DNA of 64,000 nucleotides from Roseovarius mucosus. Its GTDB lineage: Bacteria; Pseudomonadota; Alphaproteobacteria; Rhodobacterales; Rhodobacteraceae. The position numbers were made by a program, and so were the translations under genes. The notes below the pieces were generated by a model that saw nothing but the letters and a program-made list of their open reading frames with translations, was not told where the DNA came from and did no database searches. The stretch is from positions 2,803,501 through 2,867,500 of the forward strand of contig NZ_CP020474.1 in the NCBI RefSeq assembly GCF_002080415.1, written 5' to 3'. This document shows, one piece after another, positions 60,601-64,000 of this stretch; the stretch's first letter is position 1; each line of letters begins with the position of its first letter.

Positions 60601-62181
60601 TTAGGCCGCCACGCCCTGAGCCACCAAGAGTCGCGCCTCATAACTCTTGAGCATGCGACGGGCGGCGGGGCTATAGCCTGCGCCGGTCTCGGGGTCGATT
60701 TCCGGGAAAAGTGCGCAAATCTCTGCGACGATCTCGGATTCAAAGCTGCGGGTGGTTTGTGGGCCGGGTAAAAAGCTCTCGGTTGGCAGGCCCTCGGAAA
60801 ATACCACCTGATGGCGGTCAAAAAGGATGTGAACGTATTCTACCTCTCCTCCTTCGATCCTCTGCACGGAACGGCCATTGACCAGATCGCGCGCGGCAAT
60901 CAGAACCTCACGCTCGCCAAAGAGCAACTCTGCCAGAGAGTCGCGGATCAGAACCCGGTGCAAGGGCGAGAGCAACAGCGCCCGGTGCCGTCCAAAGGTA
61001 TCCGATGCGATACGAATAGGGGCGAAATCGCCGACAGCTGCCACCCGTCGACGCCCGATCCAGCGCAAGGGCTGTGCGCCGTCATCTTGTGTCACCACCA
61101 GATCGCCGGGTTGCAGCCTGTCTACGGGCACTTCACCCTTGGGCGTGCGGATCATCGTGCCTGCGACAAAGCAGGGCACCGAATTGACGGTGACAAACCC
61201 GATATCGGTTTGGCCGGTGCTGCTTTGGACCTCGTAGGTGAAATTGAAAACTTCGGTATCACCATCACCGATTATCTCGATAGTGCCGTCCGCATTCAGG
61301 AGGATTTGCTGGCCGGAATTCAGGGTGACGATGCCGCCAGCGACAACGGCCTTGCCGTTGATATGGGTGATCGTCAACGTGCCCGCGGTGTTATTCACAT
61401 CATTGCTAAGCAGGTCGAGAATGCGGGTGCCATCAGGAAAGAGCGTGGTTGTATCATTCATCGCAACAAGCGTGGTTTGCACGCTGTCCGCCGCAATCAG
61501 AACGGTCGAGTCGTAGTTGGCATCTGTCACATCCGCAATGCCGATGCGGATGGAATTCACCTCGCCGGAGTTGACTGGGATGGTCAGGGTCAAAGTAACG
61601 GTAAACCCGTCCATCTCGGTGTTGAACTGATCTTGGGTGTTGTCGATGAAAAGGTTGCCGTTAGACCCCGAGTTGAGGTTGTTGGGGTCAATATCGCCAT
61701 CCCCCACGCTGAGCGGCACAAGGCTGCCATTGACCCAAACGCCAAAGAAATCCTGAAACGCCCCGACGGCGAATTCTGGGTATTCCTCGGAGGCGAAGAC
61801 GAATTGCATGGTCATCACATCGCCGGTAGGGATGAAATCCACATCGAGATATGAGGCGTCAAAGGTCTGAGCGCCGGCAGCGGCATTGAAATCCGCCACG
61901 CCATTCGGCCCGCTTGATGTGGTGGTTGTGCTTGCGCTCAGGTTTGATTGAAAGAAGTTGCTATTGGTGAAGCCGCGCAAATCGCCGGTCGAGAACAGGA
62001 CGCCACTATCGCTTGGCACCACGCCGGGGGATATAGCATTGCCATTGCTGTAGATGCCCGACGAATCGCGGTCTCCGGTGTAGGAGGCGTTGACCACCTG
62101 AACGCCGTCACCAAAGATTGTCTGCGCCATCTGATTCGCGGATGCGTTCAGATTGATCGGAAGTTCGACGCCTGCCACCAT
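60601..62181 (-). CDS. Choice-of-anchor L domain protein with Hint domain
   Basis: The product has 526 residues. Residues 1-240 match the choice-of-anchor L domain (LNASANQMAQTIFGDGVQVV, FASEEYPEFAVGAFQDFFGV). A beta-sandwich/cadherin-like region (250-345) precedes a Hint_2 domain from C351 (CFVAGTMIRTPKGEVPVDRL to VLIAARDLVNG). It is probably exported without a classical signal peptide and may be processed at the Hint domain. ATG 62181 is the best start but has a weak site; earlier starts are possible. Confidence 0.85.
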   Translation of the reverse strand: MVAGVELPINLNASANQMAQTIFGDGVQVVNASYTGDRDSSGIYSNGNAISPGVVPSDSGVLFSTGDLRGFTNSNFFQSNLSASTTTTSSGPNGVADFNAAAGAQTFDASYLDVDFIPTGDVMTMQFVFASEEYPEFAVGAFQDFFGVWVNGSLVPLSVGDGDIDPNNLNSGSNGNLFIDNTQDQFNTEMDGFTVTLTLTIPVNSGEVNSIRIGIADVTDANYDSTVLIAADSVQTTLVAMNDTTTLFPDGTRILDLLSNDVNNTAGTLTITHINGKAVVAGGIVTLNSGQQILLNADGTIEIIGDGDTEVFNFTYEVQSSTGQTDIGFVTVNSVPCFVAGTMIRTPKGEVPVDRLQPGDLVVTQDDGAQPLRWIGRRRVAAVGDFAPIRIASDTFGRHRALLLSPLHRVLIRDSLAELLFGEREVLIAARDLVNGRSVQRIEGGEVEYVHILFDRHQVVFSEGLPTESFLPGPQTTRSFESEIVAEICALFPEIDPETGAGYSPAARRMLKSYEARLLVAQGVAA

Positions 62182-62535
62182 ATCACTGCCTGCCCCTTGT
62201 AGAGGCAGCGCCGACACGCGCACGCGCAGTCTATCAGACTGCCCGATCCGGGATGCGACGGCGCATAACTTTGCCTGTGCTGCGCCGTGCTGCTCGAATG
62301 TCGCGGGCCAGTCTGTCCTTTGCGGATCTGGTGGCCCTGACGTGGTATGTTTGCCCTGCCTCGGGTTTATTATATCCTTTTGGATAGCAAACAATTCCCG
62401 CGTTGTTAAGGTTTAATCGCCTTTGGCTAGAGGTGCGTGGAATCTGTGGCCCGATAGCCTTGGTTGCGGCGCGATTTGCCTTTGTGCGCGATCCACGCTA
62501 GGCCTCGGACAAAACTGCCGCACAGGACGCTTTTC
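62182..62535. other. Intergenic stretch between the Hint gene and dapE
   Basis: A divergent region. The frame of the Hint gene stays open upstream to 62394 but shows no family similarity. AT-rich bases at 62365-62415 could hold promoters. No strong hairpin or repeat was seen. Confidence 0.45.
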
Positions 62536-63687
62536 ATGCCTCACACCCCGCTCGATCCCGCCCAGCTGACGGCCGACCTCATTCGCTGTGCGTCGGTCAC
62601 GCCCGAAGAGGGGGGGGCACTGCGCCTGCTGGAGCAGGTTTTGACAGATGCCGGATTTTCATGTGTCCGTGTGGATCGAGGAGAGGTGCCCAATCTCTTT
62701 GCCCGGTGGGGACCGAAGGGAGCAGCGCGCAGCTTTGGCTTTAACGGGCATACGGATGTGGTGCCGGTGGGGGATCTGGCGGCGTGGTCAGTGCCGCCTT
62801 TTGGCGGGGTCGAGAAAGACGGAATGATCTGGGGGCGCGGAGCCACAGATATGAAATCGGGCGTGGCTGCCTTTGCTGCTGCGGCGGTGGATTTCGTGCG
62901 AGACACGCCCCCCGACGGGGCTGTTATCTTGGCGATCACCGGAGATGAGGAGGGCGATGCCGTGGATGGCACGGTCGCCCTGCTCGATTGGATGACCGCC
63001 CATGGCGAGGCTATGACCGCTTGTCTTGTCGGAGAGCCGACCTGCCCCGAGCGGATGGGCGAGATGATCAAGATCGGGCGGCGCGGCTCGCTTTCGGCGT
63101 GGTTCACGCTGACAGGGGTGCAGGGCCATTCCGCCTATCCGCACCGCGCCCGCAATCCGCTCCCCGCAATGGCGCGTTTGATGGATCGGCTGGCCTCGCA
63201 CCAGCTTGATACGGGAACGGCACATTTTGATCCCTCGACCCTCGCAGTCGTGACGATCGACACAGGTAATCCCGCAACCAATGTGATCCCCGCGCAATGC
63301 CGTGCGACGGTCAATATCCGTTTCAATGACGCCCATCACAGCACGGATCTGATCAAATGGATGCAGGCAGAGTTGGATCGCGTTTGCGGCGATTTCGAGA
63401 TCACCGGCGAGATGCGCGTCAAGGTGTCTGGCGAGAGTTTCCTGACCCCGCCGGGGCCGCTCTCGGACCTGGTTGCGCGCGCGGTTGCGGCGGAAACCGG
63501 CGTGGTGCCCACACTCTCGACCACCGGCGGCACCTCGGATGCCCGCTTTGTCAAGGATCACTGCCCGGTGGTGGAGTTCGGCCTTGTTGGCCAGACGATG
63601 CATCAGGTCGATGAGCGGGTCGAAGTGGCGCAGATCCATCAGCTCAAGGCGATTTACGGGCGTGTTTTGCGCGACTATTTCGAATAA
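62536..63687 (+). CDS. dapE: Succinyl-diaminopimelate desuccinylase
   Basis: The product has 383 residues. The metal-site motifs are [27 protein letters not shown] and [13 protein letters not shown], with [10 protein letters not shown] near the end, all diagnostic of DapE. It releases succinate from N-succinyl-LL-diaminopimelate for lysine and peptidoglycan synthesis. ATG 62536 has AGGAC 7 bases upstream and begins the natural [16 protein letters not shown]. Confidence 0.96.
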   Translation: MPHTPLDPAQLTADLIRCASVTPEEGGALRLLEQVLTDAGFSCVRVDRGEVPNLFARWGPKGAARSFGFNGHTDVVPVGDLAAWSVPPFGGVEKDGMIWGRGATDMKSGVAAFAAAAVDFVRDTPPDGAVILAITGDEEGDAVDGTVALLDWMTAHGEAMTACLVGEPTCPERMGEMIKIGRRGSLSAWFTLTGVQGHSAYPHRARNPLPAMARLMDRLASHQLDTGTAHFDPSTLAVVTIDTGNPATNVIPAQCRATVNIRFNDAHHSTDLIKWMQAELDRVCGDFEITGEMRVKVSGESFLTPPGPLSDLVARAVAAETGVVPTLSTTGGTSDARFVKDHCPVVEFGLVGQTMHQVDERVEVAQIHQLKAIYGRVLRDYFE

Positions 63688-64000
63688 TGCGCCGCTATTT
63701 GATCGTCATGGTCAAGGAACCGCGCCCCGGACGGGTTAAAACCCGTCTGGGTCGTGACATCGGCATGGTCGCGGCGGCATGGTGGTTCCGGCATCAGGTT
63801 GCGCGCCTTTTGCGGCAGCTTGACGATCCCCGTTGGCAGGTGGTTCTTGCGGTGGCTCCTGACCATGCGGGCTTCAAAAGCGGCGTCTGGCCAGATCATT
63901 TGCCCCGCGTGGCGCAGGGGCCGGGGCGATCTGGGCGACCGGATGGGGCGGCTGTTGCGCGGTATGCCACCCGGTCCCGTCTGCATCATTGGTGCGGATG
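63687..64000 (+). pseudogene. DUF2064/TIGR04282-type glycosyltransferase, frameshifted, 3' end outside window
   Basis: ATG 63687 overlaps the dapE stop (TAATG). The frame starts [20 protein letters not shown], the family opening (KxPxPGxVKTRL), and reads well to RVAQG. Near 63916-63926 it leaves the family pattern, while the +1 frame continues GDLGDRMGRLLRGMPPGPV to CIIGAD, the expected motif. One extra G in CAGGGGCC would explain it. It may be a real lesion or a sequence error. The family transfers a sugar in arsenosugar-type or related synthesis. Confidence 0.75.

Overview
The window looks like chromosomal DNA of an alphaproteobacterium of the family Rhodobacteraceae (Roseobacter-type). This rests on high GC, dense ATGA/TGATG-coupled operons, a hisD-DUF2948-murA cluster, a complete mreBCD-mrdA-rodA rod-shape operon, Hint-domain surface proteins and NCS1 allantoin transporters. 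I cannot name a genus from sequence alone. There are no insertion sequences, prophage, CRISPR or rRNA. Two tRNA genes are present (Val-UAC near 12.2 kb, Thr-GGU near 41.2 kb).

Layout: 0-1 kb, end of a DMT-family exporter. 1.1-2 kb, a methyltransferase-like protein. 2.1-5.1 kb, a molybdate cluster (short ModE-like regulator behind a palindromic operator, then modABC). 5.1-12.1 kb, an allantoin catabolism island: divergent GntR regulator, allantoin racemase, NCS1 transporter, PuuE allantoinase with a stub of an OHCU decarboxylase domain, ureidoglycolate lyase, ureidoglycine aminohydrolase and a second NCS1 transporter. 12.2-22.7 kb, tRNA-Val, a fasciclin protein, then a minus-strand block: ltaE, a YcgN-like protein, ribF, an RND efflux pair, moaB, a LysE exporter and a uracil-DNA glycosylase. 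22.9-27.3 kb, pyrB, four small membrane or hypothetical proteins, a dihydroorotase homologue lacking its metal ligands, and plsY. 27.5-31.1 kb, trhO, a secreted hypothetical, pncA, a UDG-fold protein and an SseB protein. 31.1-37.7 kb, mreB-mreC-mreD-mrdA-rodA-ghrA. 37.8-41.1 kb, a 55-aa protein, murA, DUF2948 and hisD.

41.2-46.2 kb: tRNA-Thr, a decayed RTX/pre-peptidase-C-like gene, then an FNR-type box, a 2[4Fe-4S] ferredoxin and an alternative oxidase, followed by a minus-strand response regulator and hybrid histidine kinase. 46.4-55.7 kb: a nine-gene LIV-type ABC importer operon bracketed by two CoA-ligase genes (AMP-binding and PaaK-like). It also encodes two accessory proteins, and hairpins flank the solute-binding-protein gene. 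It probably imports a carboxylate that is trapped as a CoA thioester. 55.7-59.5 kb: DadA-like oxidoreductase, rhodanese, a small conserved protein and a membrane histidine kinase. 59.5-62.2 kb: two tandem Hint-domain proteins. 62.5-64 kb: dapE and the start of a DUF2064-type glycosyltransferase gene with an apparent frameshift.

The most noteworthy signals are the degenerate dihydroorotase operon, the ferredoxin-alternative oxidase pair with a candidate FNR box and a start-codon inverted repeat, the ligase-bracketed ABC operon with undescribed accessory proteins, the RTX pseudogene abutting tRNA-Thr, and several clean palindromes in promoter regions. All functions are assigned by reading the sequence; no database search was run.
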